Source: Candidatus Villigracilis saccharophilus (GTDB lineage Bacteria; Chloroflexota; Anaerolineae; Anaerolineales; Villigracilaceae). From it: a stretch of 64,000 nt of DNA. The DNA is taken from the NCBI GenBank assembly GCA_016709305.1, contig JADJNA010000048.1, positions 186,001 through 250,000 of the forward strand, read 5' to 3'. The notes beneath the pieces are model-generated. The model made no database searches. It was not told the DNA's origin and saw only the letters and a list, made by a program, of their open reading frames with translations. Positions 25,591 to 34,163 of this stretch are shown one piece after another; position 1 is the stretch's first letter; each line of letters begins with the position of its first letter. The position numbers and the translations under genes are program-made.

Positions 25591-26628
25591 TTATTCAGGC
25601 AAAATATCTGGAAGATACCTGTTGAGTTGTTCTAGATTCCTCTCTACTATTTCAATAATGATGATGTCGGGATTGAAATGTTGGATGGATTCTTTGTTTA
25701 AATATTGGGACACGCTCGTTAGGTGAATAAAATGCGATTTTTTGAAATTTAAACTTAAGAAATCATTCAAGTAGGTAGCGCCAAAAGAATCATGGAACAT
25801 GAGGAGCGTTGGCAGATCACTATCTGGGATTTGGGAAAATTGATTGTATCCACTGTAATCTTCTGGTTGTTCTGTATGAACCATGGTCGTTTTGGGCGTG
25901 AAATAAAGACTTGACTCTTTAATGAAATTTGCGTTCATCAGCTTTGAAATATCCTGTACACCAGGATCCGTTGTCACTAAATTAAAATCAGCGGCCTCGT
26001 AGGGCTGAAGTTCAGGATGCGAACTTGCGAGAACGTTAATGATCTTCGTGTATGCCGTAAAGGCGCCATATCCATTCCAGTGGGTGTTTGTTTTGTAATA
26101 GACATCCTGTTCCTGGCGCGCGGCCCGTAATGCCGGCCTGAGGTCCAGGATTAATGGCGGGTTGTTTGTTCCCAAATAGGAAATTAGGCTGTCAAGCCTT
26201 GTTTGCGCGGAGAGGGGCTTTATCTGATCTGGAAGTTTGTCCGGGTAAATACTGGCTTTGTTGGGTGCGACTACAATTACCAATGAAATACCCTGCTCAT
26301 TTAAGTATTGGTTTAGACTCGTTATTTTCTTTGCAATATCCTCCTTGTTTTTAAATTCTTCCACATTCTGAAAGTCGTCGATATTGCCGTCGCTTGTGTA
26401 TTCCATCCATCCGTTTTTCCCAATTAGCGCGTTCGGATATACCCTGTCTTTCAAGGTGATTCGGAATAAATTGCCTTGCTCTATAAGCCAGTCCTTTTTG
26501 TAGAGATTATCCTGAAAGTCTGCCATGCCGGAGTAAAGACTCTTGGCCATTATGAATGCGGTGGTACAAAAAATAAAAAGAAGGAAGAATTGGGAATAGC
26601 GATGGGGTGGCGATGGTATGTTGGACAT
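25591..26628 (-). CDS. AlgJ/AlgX-like SGNH O-acyltransferase partner
   Basis: About 345 residues: an N-terminal signal-anchor (FFLLFIFCTTAFIMA) and an extracytoplasmic SGNH-type domain of the alginate acetylation (DHHW) family. The motif usually written DTHW appears as TNTHWNGYGAF near 185, with Asn in place of the catalytic Asp; the Ser is expected in MFHDSFG near 275. ATG 26628 is preferred over 26640. It follows the MBOAT gene by 17 bp. AlgJ-type proteins receive acyl groups through the MBOAT channel and transfer them to exported polysaccharide. The polysaccharide is unknown. Confidence 0.8.
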   Translation of the reverse strand: MSNIPSPPHRYSQFFLLFIFCTTAFIMAKSLYSGMADFQDNLYKKDWLIEQGNLFRITLKDRVYPNALIGKNGWMEYTSDGNIDDFQNVEEFKNKEDIAKKITSLNQYLNEQGISLVIVVAPNKASIYPDKLPDQIKPLSAQTRLDSLISYLGTNNPPLILDLRPALRAARQEQDVYYKTNTHWNGYGAFTAYTKIINVLASSHPELQPYEAADFNLVTTDPGVQDISKLMNANFIKESSLYFTPKTTMVHTEQPEDYSGYNQFSQIPDSDLPTLLMFHDSFGATYLNDFLSLNFKKSHFIHLTSVSQYLNKESIQHFNPDIIIIEIVERNLEQLNRYLPDILPE

Positions 26629-26645
26629 GGTTGAACCCAATATTC

Positions 26646-28103
26646 TTAAAAGTTTGCGTAAAGATTCGGCTGAAAACTGCTGCCTAGCAGCAGGGCCAGC
26701 CCTAATATAAACAACAAGACAAGCGATACATCTTCAAAAAATAATAATAAGAAAATACGATGTCCGTCAAACTTCGCACAAAATTTATTCCATACGGAAG
26801 AAATGGGCAGTGAAAAGAAAATACCCGCTGTCAACGCGAGGATGAAAGACGGCTCAATAAATGGCAGGGGAGTTGACGCGCTGAAAGGAATTGGCGTCAG
26901 GTTTGATTTGTTGCCAGCCAAACGACCAAAAAACTCAAAAGCAAAAAGCAGGCTGTTCGAGCGAAAAAATACCCAGCCCGCACTGATGGTGAACAGGGTG
27001 TATATGTGACGGATTGGCCGCCAAGCTTGTTTTAGCGAATGTCCAAAACCGGCGCTTTCCACGGCTAATGCAAATCCGTGCAGCAGCCCCCAGACCATAA
27101 ACGTGGGTTTGAATCCATGCCATAGACCAGTTAATACAAAAACGATAAGAATGTTAATTTGCTGGCCGGCCCACTTAAAACGCCTTCGCTCCAGCGGAAA
27201 AAATACATATTCACGGAACCAGGTGGAAAGGGTCATATGCCAACGACGCCAAAAATCGTTGACGCTTTGGGCAATATATGGGAAATCAAAGTTTTCAGGT
27301 AAACGGATGCCGATCATCATTCCCAGACCGACTGCCATGTCGGTGTACCCGGAAAAATCAAAGAAAATTTGTACCGCAAAAGCGATTAGTGCCAGCCATG
27401 CAAATTTAGGCTCAACATTGGCTGTGGGAAGATTGAATACCGCATTCACCATCGGAGATAATTGGCTCGCAATCAATGCGCGTTTTACGAAGCCTTTGAG
27501 GAAACGTCGAAAACCTGCTGCTATATCGTCGCTGGAGGGATTGAGTTGTTCCATCTGTCGTGCAAATGACTTGTAATGTGTGATCGGCCCGGAGATAAGT
27601 TTTGGGAAGAATAACAGGTAGGTTGACAATGCGATAAAGTTTTTTTCAACGGATATTTTTCCACGCCAGACATCCACCAGGTAGGAGATAACTTGAAAGG
27701 TGATATAGGATAAACCGATGGGGACTGCCAGCCCGCTTGCAGGTAAGGACGGGATTTGAGGTGGATGCAACTGTATAAAATCTGATTCACCAAATGCGGT
27801 GCTGAACTTGAAAAAGGAAAGGATCGCCAAATCCACCACAATTACAGCCCAAAGCCATAATGAAAAACGCCCGCCAGTTTCCCTGGTTTTCGCGATGACA
27901 AGCCCCGCGGCGTACCCGGAAATTACGATGCCGCCCAGCCACCACAAAGCTGTCTGCTCTCCCCATGTTAGAAAAAGAACACTTGCTGCCAAAATTATGG
28001 GCAGCTTTAATTCTTGGATTTGGAACAGGTAATTATTGATTAAATATATAGATAAGAAAACAGGCAAAAACAAAAACAAAAAAAGCGGTGAAGAAAGATC
28101 CAT
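26646..28103 (-). CDS. MBOAT-family O-acyltransferase (AlgI-like)
   Basis: A 485-residue polytopic protein with about ten membrane segments. VNDFWRRWHMTLSTWFREY near 285-305 and FVLTGLWHGFKPTFMVWGLLHG near 330-350 contain the conserved catalytic His of MBOAT proteins. It passes acyl groups across the membrane for polysaccharide modification together with the AlgJ-like protein immediately downstream. It is one of two MBOAT genes in the window; the other is at 38712-40139. Confidence 0.9.
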   Translation of the reverse strand: MDLSSPLFLFLFLPVFLSIYLINNYLFQIQELKLPIILAASVLFLTWGEQTALWWLGGIVISGYAAGLVIAKTRETGGRFSLWLWAVIVVDLAILSFFKFSTAFGESDFIQLHPPQIPSLPASGLAVPIGLSYITFQVISYLVDVWRGKISVEKNFIALSTYLLFFPKLISGPITHYKSFARQMEQLNPSSDDIAAGFRRFLKGFVKRALIASQLSPMVNAVFNLPTANVEPKFAWLALIAFAVQIFFDFSGYTDMAVGLGMMIGIRLPENFDFPYIAQSVNDFWRRWHMTLSTWFREYVFFPLERRRFKWAGQQINILIVFVLTGLWHGFKPTFMVWGLLHGFALAVESAGFGHSLKQAWRPIRHIYTLFTISAGWVFFRSNSLLFAFEFFGRLAGNKSNLTPIPFSASTPLPFIEPSFILALTAGIFFSLPISSVWNKFCAKFDGHRIFLLLFFEDVSLVLLFILGLALLLGSSFQPNLYANF

Positions 28104-28109
28104 GAGTCG

Positions 28110-28220
28110 CTATTGCCTTTGAAATTGCAGGGATGTGTTGAATGACTTAATCTTTACTTCGATGGATTCAGCGTATTTGCAGGAACCGAGACTCACATCT
28201 TTAAAATCGATTAATGCCAT
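28110..28220 (-). pseudogene. duplicated 5' fragment of an ABC-F gene
   Basis: The frame from 28220 begins MALIDFKDVSLG, close to MALISLQGVSLG of the ABC-F gene at 23582-25417, then loses similarity and stops after 36 codons. The upstream ~60 bp (TTTGAGGGGGAAAATATACT and flanks) also match, so about 94 bp (28186-28279) is a direct repeat of 25383-25475. It looks like a recombination footprint flanking the MBOAT/AlgJ-like pair. Confidence 0.7.
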
Positions 28221-28332
28221 AGATGAGTCTCTTCCTTTGAGGGGGAAAATATACTACGAAAAATGGATAATCAGGGATGGAATCTTTGCCTTGCTGTGAT
28301 ACTTTTAGCTCGAAAACGTATAATGTTGTAGG

Positions 28333-28863
28333 ATGACAAATCAAATACGCTTCTTCGGAAAATCGCTCGTTCCCGCCCGCGAGGTGGATTGGGAAGCCGC
28401 ATATCAAGCAGACTTACCCCGCCTCTTTAACTTCTTCCTCTATCGAGTTGGCGATGACCAAGTGGCTGAAGATTTAACCGCTGAAACATTCGAGAAGGCA
28501 TGGCGGAATCGTCACCGATACCGGTATGACTTGGCCGCATTCTCAACTTGGCTGTTTACTATCGCCAGGCATATACTCGCCGATTACTTCCGCAAACCAC
28601 ATCCCGAAGTTTCGCTTGATGCTGCCATTCACGTATCTGATGACGAGACCGTGGAAGGTTTGATCCAAAAGCGTTCAGAATTTGAGCGGCTCTCAATCCT
28701 GCTCGCCCAACTAACAGACCGTGAACGTGAATTATTTGCACTCAAATACGGCGCCGGCCTTGCCAATCGCACAATTGCCAAGTTGGTTGGAATGAGTGAA
28801 TCCAATGTTGGTACCATTCTTCATCGCGTAACGCAGCAATTGCGCGTTGAATGGGAGAAATAA
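28333..28863 (+). CDS. ECF-type RNA polymerase sigma factor
   Basis: A 176-residue sigma-70 family factor with region 2 (LFNFFLYRVGDDQVAEDLTA, FSTWLFTIARHILADYFR) and region 4 HTH (LTDRERELFALKYG, NRTIAKLVGMSESNVGTILH). It directs RNA polymerase to promoters of an unknown regulon. TATAAT at 28319-28324 ends 8 nt before ATG 28333 with no Shine-Dalgarno site, so a leaderless mRNA is likely. The next gene starts 2 bp after its stop and encodes a membrane protein that is the likely anti-sigma factor. Confidence 0.9.
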   Translation: MTNQIRFFGKSLVPAREVDWEAAYQADLPRLFNFFLYRVGDDQVAEDLTAETFEKAWRNRHRYRYDLAAFSTWLFTIARHILADYFRKPHPEVSLDAAIHVSDDETVEGLIQKRSEFERLSILLAQLTDRERELFALKYGAGLANRTIAKLVGMSESNVGTILHRVTQQLRVEWEK

Positions 28864-28865
28864 CC

Positions 28866-29732
28866 ATGAACGATGATTTCTTTTCGAAGTTTCGCCAATC
28901 GCCTCGATCTGATTTTAACCAAACTCTTTACACAAAGCTCGTCCAAGATGCAAAAACAGGAATGTTTATTAGTCGGCGTTCTACTTCAAAACGAATAGCC
29001 TTTGTACTGGCTACCCTATGCTTGACCTTTGCCTTGATTTTAACCGTGTCGCCAACTGTCCGTGCGGCGGCCCTTACGGTTGTAGAAAATATTATTGAAA
29101 AGATAACGGTGAGAGGTGTGACGGTTTTGGTCAGCGATGAGCTCCTACCCACACCTGCTAAAGGCCAAGTAAGTGAGTCATATTCTGAGGTTTGGACTCC
29201 GTTAAGCCCTCAAGATATTTCTACTAACTACCCATTCTTTGCAAAATTACCGACTTGGGTTCCAGCTGATTATGTGCTTCAAGAACGGGCAGCCCTTTAT
29301 TACGGTTCCATAATCGAGACTCCGCCATCTTCTGCTCTATTTCAGTGGAAAGATAATTCTGGCGAGACGATTCAGCTTGAGGTAAGGGAGGGCTCTTGCA
29401 CTAACGGGTTATTATATGATCCTAACGGGCCTTTGCATGATTATAGATCAGATTGCACTGTTGCAACTTTCGTCACCGTAGGACCAGAAAATGAACCACA
29501 AGTAATAGCGATAAATGATCAACCCGCCGTCTTTTTTCGTGGCGCTGCGTGGCTTTCTGATTTATCCGGTTCAGTTCGAAAATGGAATCCTTCTCGCTGG
29601 GGGCCAACCAAGGATGATACAAAAGGTGCGTGGATGATCTGGGAAAACACTGGAAGAACATTCATGTTGGTTGCTACATCAGCGACAATCACAAAAGAAG
29701 ATGTAATCCGTTTGGCCGAATCTATTCCTTAG
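28866..29732 (+). CDS. membrane-anchored putative anti-sigma protein
   Basis: A 288-residue protein: about 30 cytoplasmic residues, one membrane helix (IAFVLATLCLTFALILTV, ~33-50) and an extracytoplasmic domain of about 230 residues resembling DUF4367-type sensor domains (FAKLPTWVPADYVLQE; C-terminal GRTFMLVATSATITKEDVIRLAESIP). It lacks the HxxxCxxC zinc motif. Its position directly behind the sigma gene and its topology suggest it holds the sigma factor until an envelope signal arrives. ATG 28866 is chosen because GGGAG lies upstream; ATG 28851 overlaps the sigma gene. Confidence 0.72.
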   Translation: MNDDFFSKFRQSPRSDFNQTLYTKLVQDAKTGMFISRRSTSKRIAFVLATLCLTFALILTVSPTVRAAALTVVENIIEKITVRGVTVLVSDELLPTPAKGQVSESYSEVWTPLSPQDISTNYPFFAKLPTWVPADYVLQERAALYYGSIIETPPSSALFQWKDNSGETIQLEVREGSCTNGLLYDPNGPLHDYRSDCTVATFVTVGPENEPQVIAINDQPAVFFRGAAWLSDLSGSVRKWNPSRWGPTKDDTKGAWMIWENTGRTFMLVATSATITKEDVIRLAESIP

Positions 29733-29754
29733 TTTTAGTACACTGTCTTGTAAA

Positions 29755-29797
29755 GGTGTTGCTAAGCGATTGATTGTGTCGCTTGGCAACACCTTTT
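29755..29797 (+). terminator. intrinsic terminator after sigma/anti-sigma pair
   Basis: GGTGTTGCTAAGCGA pairs with TCGCTTGGCAACACC (one mismatch) around a short loop and is followed by TTTT. It ends the 28333-29732 operon. Confidence 0.8.
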
Positions 29798-29802
29798 ACT
29801 TC

Positions 29803-29913
29803 TCACTCCCCAACTCCTTCAAAAATTTCCCTATTTGCCGACCTTGCCGTCTTGCCGTTGGATGTTTTCACGATCCCAAACACCTTGACATACTTCAGCG
29901 ATGACCTACTGTC
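29803..29913 (-). pseudogene. relic of a FAAL gene 3' end
   Basis: On the minus strand 36 codons end with a TGA at 29803. They include KYVKVFGIVKTSNGKTARSA, which matches HVKVVGEKWIVKTSSGKTAR and following residues at the C-terminus of the FAAL gene at 34638-36320, with a three-residue deletion. Nothing upstream in that frame resembles the rest of FAAL, so only the last ~37 codons survive. Confidence 0.7.
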
Positions 29914-29987
29914 CCAATTTTATATGCCTTTACCAATTTTGAACCTTTTCGCATCTTGCTGGTACATACTATCGAGAAGCAGATACA

Positions 29988-30593
29988 ATGCAAACAGCAG
30001 ACCTTGCCATTCACTGGAGCCCACAAACGACGCAGCCCGCCATGACGCAACCCACCGACGACCTTGACCTGATCCATCGCATGCAAGCAGGCGATGATGA
30101 TGCCGTGCGCGATCTGTACGCGCAGTATGGTCAGCGTCTCTATGCGTACGCGTTGCGCCTGACCGACGACCCCGCTACCGCCGAAGATGTGACTCAGAAC
30201 ACGCTTGTCACGGCATGGCGCACGGCAAATAAATTTCGCGGCGAGGGCCGCCTTATTGCGTGGCTGTTGGGCATCGTCCATCACACGGCGATGAAGGCCA
30301 TTCGCAGCACGCCTCATTTTTTAGACGAAGCAGAAGAAACCATCCCTGCGATTCTGCCCACGCCCGAGGAGCAGGTTCAAGTTAAAGAAGAGAAGCGTTG
30401 GGTTCGTGATGGCTTGCAAAGCCTGTCGCCTGAACATCGCGCTGTACTCGAACTCATCTTCTATCAAGGGCTGTCGCTCAACGAAGCAGCGGATGTTTTG
30501 AAATGTCCCATTGGCACGGTCAAGAGTCGTTTGAGTTATGCGCGTCAGCATTTGCGCGGCGTGCTCAGCCGTACCGAGGAGAATTGGCGATGA
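29988..30593 (+). CDS. ECF-type RNA polymerase sigma factor
   Basis: A 201-residue sigma factor. Region 2 spans about 30-95 (LIHRMQAGDDDAVRDLYAQY, TAEDVTQNTLVTAW) and region 4 about 140-190 (LSPEHRAVLELIFYQGLSLN, GTVKSRLSYARQHL). ATG 30042 (MTQPTDD) is an alternative start. Its stop overlaps the next gene (ATGA), which begins with an anti-sigma zinc finger, and four ABC-exporter-like genes follow; the sigma factor may control that exporter. Confidence 0.9.
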   Translation: MQTADLAIHWSPQTTQPAMTQPTDDLDLIHRMQAGDDDAVRDLYAQYGQRLYAYALRLTDDPATAEDVTQNTLVTAWRTANKFRGEGRLIAWLLGIVHHTAMKAIRSTPHFLDEAEETIPAILPTPEEQVQVKEEKRWVRDGLQSLSPEHRAVLELIFYQGLSLNEAADVLKCPIGTVKSRLSYARQHLRGVLSRTEENWR

Positions 30594-31459
30594 AACACGA
30601 AGAACAAATTATTTTATACGCCGCGAATCAACTCGATGAACATGCGCGCGCTGATTTTGAAAAACATCTCGCGGACTGTGCAGACTGTCAGGCGGATCTG
30701 CTTCTCTGGCGATCTGTCGCGGATGAAATCAACGCCTCAGACTCACTCATGCCTGCTCCCGTCCATTTGGCAGATTCTGCACTGGAAACAATACGCCAAC
30801 CGAACAAACTCGCACGCGCATTGCGCAGCACGGGACAGTTATTGCGCATGCAAATGCTCATCATCCACAACGAGTTGTGGATCGGCTCTGCCGCTTTGAT
30901 GTTCATCTTTTTGGCGATGGCGTTATTGGTGAAGCGCGTGGAAGTGCTGTATTTCTTTGCGCCGATGATCGCCGCTGGAACAGTTACGCTGATCTACGGC
31001 TCGGAGAATGACCCCGCCGCCGAGTTGACCTTTGCCACACCCATCTCACCGTGGAAAGTCTTACTGGCACGGCTCACTCTTGTCTCTGCGTACAACGTGT
31101 TTCTGGCTGGCTGTGCCACGCTTGTCCTGCTTCTCATCATTCCACCGCAAGCACTGGGAGAATTCATCCTTGGCTGGCTCGCCCCCATGACATTCCTCTC
31201 CGCGCTCGCGCTCATGCTCTCGCTGTGGATCGGCACTGGCAACGCCTTGTTCATTGCATACCTGTTTTGGTCGGCGCAATATGCTTCTCTCATATCATTT
31301 GGCGAATGGTTCGCGTTTGATCCTCCGTGGCTCGAAACCTATCGTCAGTTCTGGCAAAACCCCGCCATGCTTTTCGTTTTCGGTTTTGCGCTCATCGTGT
31401 TCGCGCTCTGGTCATCAGGTCGCGATCAGGTGCAGTGGCGTAGATCGATAGCAATGTAA
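30590..31459 (+). CDS. anti-sigma zinc-finger fused to ABC-2-type permease domain
   Basis: A 289-residue fusion. Residues 1-45 form a zinc-binding anti-sigma module with HLADCADCQADL (HxxxCxxC). From about residue 95 to the end there are six hydrophobic segments of ABC-2 permease type. DPAAELTFATPISPWKVLLA near 145 recurs as DPALELRFATPIRAVQILLE in the protein at 32418-33080, so the two membrane parts are paralogues. The sigma factor directly upstream overlaps by 4 bp and is the presumed binding partner. Coupling an exporter subunit directly to a sigma inhibitor would let transport state control transcription; that is inference. Confidence 0.78.
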   Translation: MKHEEQIILYAANQLDEHARADFEKHLADCADCQADLLLWRSVADEINASDSLMPAPVHLADSALETIRQPNKLARALRSTGQLLRMQMLIIHNELWIGSAALMFIFLAMALLVKRVEVLYFFAPMIAAGTVTLIYGSENDPAAELTFATPISPWKVLLARLTLVSAYNVFLAGCATLVLLLIIPPQALGEFILGWLAPMTFLSALALMLSLWIGTGNALFIAYLFWSAQYASLISFGEWFAFDPPWLETYRQFWQNPAMLFVFGFALIVFALWSSGRDQVQWRRSIAM

Positions 31460-31473
31460 AAAACCTTTTAACC

Positions 31474-31521
31474 ACAAAGTGTCACAAAGGTACACGAAGG
31501 TTTTCCTTTGTGACACTTTGT
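31474..31521. repeat. intra-operonic inverted repeat
   Basis: ACAAAGTGTCACAAAGG (31474-31490) and CCTTTGTGACACTTTGT (31505-31521) form a perfect 17-bp stem with a 14-nt loop, between two cotranscribed permease genes. No poly-U follows. Confidence 0.75.
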
Positions 31522-31552
31522 CTCCTGCATGATAAAGAATTTGGAGAAACCC

Positions 31553-32329
31553 ATGTCTCGTTTTATCGGCGTCTTTCGCCATGAATTCAATATGTCCATT
31601 CGCCGCTCAGGCATGTGGATCGCTTATGGACTGTTGTTCCTGTTCTACACCGTCTCCGTCCTTTGGCCTTCGCCTGATGAACGGGATATTTTCACCGATG
31701 CCACACTCTGGCAATTCGCAGGCCAACTGGCGTACACCTTCAATCTTTTTCTGCCTGTTGCGGCCGGCATCCTCGCCGCGGACCGAATGCAGCGTGACTT
31801 TCGAGTAGGCGTGCATGAGTTGCAATCCAGCACGCCGCTCAGCAATTTGGTGTACATCCTCGGGAAATATTTCGGCGTGCTCGCGGCTTCCCTTGCTCCC
31901 GTTCTTGTGTGGATCTGGGTTGTGACAGCCTGCCTCGTAGCCACTGGCAATGCTCCCATCAATTTGATATTTGCCATGACGGTTACATTCTTCGCAATGA
32001 TCGTGCCTGCCTTTGCATTCGTCATCGCCTTCTCACTCGCGTGTCCGCTCATCATGCCCTTGCGTGTGTATCAGATCCTGTTCACAGGCTATTGGTTCTG
32101 GGGAAATTACATCCCGCCTGAAATTTTCCCCACCCTCAATGGGACATTGCTTACCGCAGGCGGAATGCACGCCTATCAAGGTTACTTCGGCGGCTTTCAT
32201 GGCTTGGTGGATCCGCTGACTTACACCGCCACGGACGCAACCCTCAACCTGCTTGTGCTTGGTCTGTGCATTGCCGCTGTGATGGCTGTTCTCAACTATT
32301 ACCTGCAATGGCAGTCCCGCCGCGCATAA
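31553..32329 (+). CDS. ABC-2-type transporter permease
   Basis: A 258-residue membrane protein with six hydrophobic segments (for example SGMWIAYGLLFLFYTVSVLW and VTFFAMIVPAFAFVIAFSLA). The cytoplasmic segment MQRDFRVGVHELQSSTPLS resembles the equivalent loop of other ABC-2 permeases. ATG 31553 has GGAG about 7 nt upstream. It is probably one of the permease subunits served by the ATPase at 33216-34115. Substrate unknown. Confidence 0.8.
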   Translation: MSRFIGVFRHEFNMSIRRSGMWIAYGLLFLFYTVSVLWPSPDERDIFTDATLWQFAGQLAYTFNLFLPVAAGILAADRMQRDFRVGVHELQSSTPLSNLVYILGKYFGVLAASLAPVLVWIWVVTACLVATGNAPINLIFAMTVTFFAMIVPAFAFVIAFSLACPLIMPLRVYQILFTGYWFWGNYIPPEIFPTLNGTLLTAGGMHAYQGYFGGFHGLVDPLTYTATDATLNLLVLGLCIAAVMAVLNYYLQWQSRRA

Positions 32330-32417
32330 TTTTCGGATAAGGCGAATAGCTTCACGGAAAACAAAAAATATCTTTTCCGTGTCATCCGTCCATTCTGTGT
32401 ACAAAATAGGATTTTGA

Positions 32418-33080
32418 ATGAAACGCTTTTCCTTGAAATACACTTTACTCACCTATCGCCTCGACCAGCTTTGGTTCCCGCTTGCTTTCCTGGCATTCTT
32501 CGTCATCCTGACCTTGCTTCTTCGCAACGAAGTGCAAAACTATGACATTGCCCGCGCCTATGTTGGCTTTGCTGTCCCGCTGGTTGGCGGCTTCATGGCG
32601 GCCTATGCCATCCTTGATGACCCTGCGCTCGAACTGCGCTTTGCTACACCCATCCGCGCCGTGCAGATTCTTCTTGAACGCACTACGCTGATCTTTCTCA
32701 TTCAGGCAGTTTGCGCCAATACCTTTCTGCTTTTCTGCCTCATCATCGGCGTGGACTTTTCTCCACTTGGCAATTGGGTGAATGTCCAACTGTGCTGGCT
32801 GCTGCCCACCTTCACCTTGATCGCGCTCGGAACCTTTGGCGCATTGGCAGGCGCTCAAACCATGGTCGGTTCATTCCTCGTCGGCCTCGTCTGGTTCGTG
32901 GAGTTGATCGTCCGCGACGGAATGGCTGCCAACAATTGGAAATATGCCTACATCTTCATGAGCATCCTCAGCCCCGAACACCCTGACCTTGTATCGAATC
33001 AGATCGCGCTATTCGCTCTCACTATTGCCTTCCTCTTTGTCGCATGGGCTTTGCTGCGAAAACAGGAAAGGTATATCTAA
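32418..33080 (+). CDS. ABC-2-type permease-like membrane protein
   Basis: A 220-residue protein with six hydrophobic segments. It shares the DPALELRFATPI core with the zinc-finger fusion protein two genes upstream but lacks the zinc finger, so it looks like the un-fused paralogue. ATG 32418 is used; a ribosome site is weak (AGGAT 8 nt upstream). The gap before it carries a remnant of a dispersed repeat. Confidence 0.78.
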   Translation: MKRFSLKYTLLTYRLDQLWFPLAFLAFFVILTLLLRNEVQNYDIARAYVGFAVPLVGGFMAAYAILDDPALELRFATPIRAVQILLERTTLIFLIQAVCANTFLLFCLIIGVDFSPLGNWVNVQLCWLLPTFTLIALGTFGALAGAQTMVGSFLVGLVWFVELIVRDGMAANNWKYAYIFMSILSPEHPDLVSNQIALFALTIAFLFVAWALLRKQERYI

Positions 33081-33083
33081 TCC

Positions 33084-33195
33084 GTCATTGCGAGGGCGAC
33101 AGCCCGAAGCAATCTTCAAGACTGTAATTGAGATTGCTCACCGCACTGGCGCACGGCGCAAGTGTCGTCGGGAAGATCACCCTCCTCGCAATGAC
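33084..33195. repeat. MITE-like repeat, copy C
   Basis: The best-preserved copy: GTCATTGCGAGG at the left end and CCTCGCAATGAC at the right end form exact terminal inverted repeats about 112 bp apart. Internal GAGATTGCTCACCGCACTGG and CGGCGCAAGTGTCGTCG match the other copies. It lies between a permease gene and the exporter ATPase gene, inside the operon. Confidence 0.75.
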
Positions 33196-33215
33196 GCAAT
33201 AAAAAGGAACTCACC

Positions 33216-34115
33216 ATGATCGAAATCACTGGACTCACTAAAACGTACGGCTCTGGAAACAAAACGGTCAACGCCCTCAACGGCGTGGACTTACAGATCA
33301 ACTCTGGCATGTTCGGCTTGCTTGGTCCCAACGGCGCGGGCAAGACCACTCTCATGCGCATTCTCGCGGGCATCGTCAATCCCAGTAGCGGCGCGATCCA
33401 TGTCAATGGACATGACCTCACCACCGAGGCGGGCAAGCACGCGGTCAAATCCATGCTTGGCTATCTTCCGCAGGAACTCGGCATGTACACCGAACTGACC
33501 GCCGGGCAATTCGTGGATTACATGGCTATTCTCAAAGGCTTGGACGACTCCCGCAAACGCAGCCAGCGTGTGATGGAAGTTCTGGAGATGGTCGGCCTGC
33601 GCGAAGTGGCGAAGCGCAAAATAAAAGGCTTCTCTGGCGGGATGAAACGCCGCGTCGGAATAGCTCAAGCCTTGGTCAATGACCCGAAAATGCTCATCGT
33701 TGACGAGCCAACAGCGGGGCTTGACCCCGAAGAGCGGATTCGCTTCCGCAATTTACTGGTCAACCTCGCCGCAGATCGCATCGTCCTGCTTTCAACTCAC
33801 ATTGTCGAAGACATCGGTCAGACCTGCCGTGACCTGGCTGTGCTCGCAAAAGGAAAGATACTCTTCCGCGGCAGTCCCGCTGAAATGCTCAAAGCCGCCG
33901 AAGGCCACGTGTGGATGTTAACCATGTCTGGCATGGAGAAGCCCAATCACGATCTCACGGTCGTCTCCATGCTGCATCTCGCGGAAGGGACTCAATATCG
34001 GCTGGTCGGTGCAAATGTCAACGGGTATTCGAGTGCCCAGCCCACACAGCCCGGTTTGGAAGATGGGTACGTTTGGCTGATGAAGAATTCCAATCAACAA
34101 GTGGAAGTCGCGTAA
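33216..34115 (+). CDS. ABC exporter ATP-binding protein
   Basis: A 299-residue ABC-2-type ATPase. Walker A GPNGAGKTT near 40, Q-loop YLPQELGM near 84, signature FSGGMKRRVGIAQAL near 135, Walker B MLIVDEPTAGLD near 155 and H-loop STHIVED near 195 are all intact. A C-terminal extension of about 75 residues follows. AAAAGGAA precedes ATG 33216. With the three upstream membrane genes it makes an exporter under a sigma/anti-sigma system. Confidence 0.92.
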   Translation: MIEITGLTKTYGSGNKTVNALNGVDLQINSGMFGLLGPNGAGKTTLMRILAGIVNPSSGAIHVNGHDLTTEAGKHAVKSMLGYLPQELGMYTELTAGQFVDYMAILKGLDDSRKRSQRVMEVLEMVGLREVAKRKIKGFSGGMKRRVGIAQALVNDPKMLIVDEPTAGLDPEERIRFRNLLVNLAADRIVLLSTHIVEDIGQTCRDLAVLAKGKILFRGSPAEMLKAAEGHVWMLTMSGMEKPNHDLTVVSMLHLAEGTQYRLVGANVNGYSSAQPTQPGLEDGYVWLMKNSNQQVEVA

Positions 34116-34154
34116 ACAAAAAGAGCATCCTGTTCAAGGGTGCTCTTTTTGTTT
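34114..34154 (+). terminator. intrinsic terminator after exporter operon
   Basis: AAACAAAAAGAGCA pairs perfectly with TGCTCTTTTTGTTT around a 13-nt loop; the A/T-rich ends make it effective in both directions between the convergent exporter and pentapeptide genes. Confidence 0.88.
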
Positions 34155-34163
34155 CCTGTTGAT

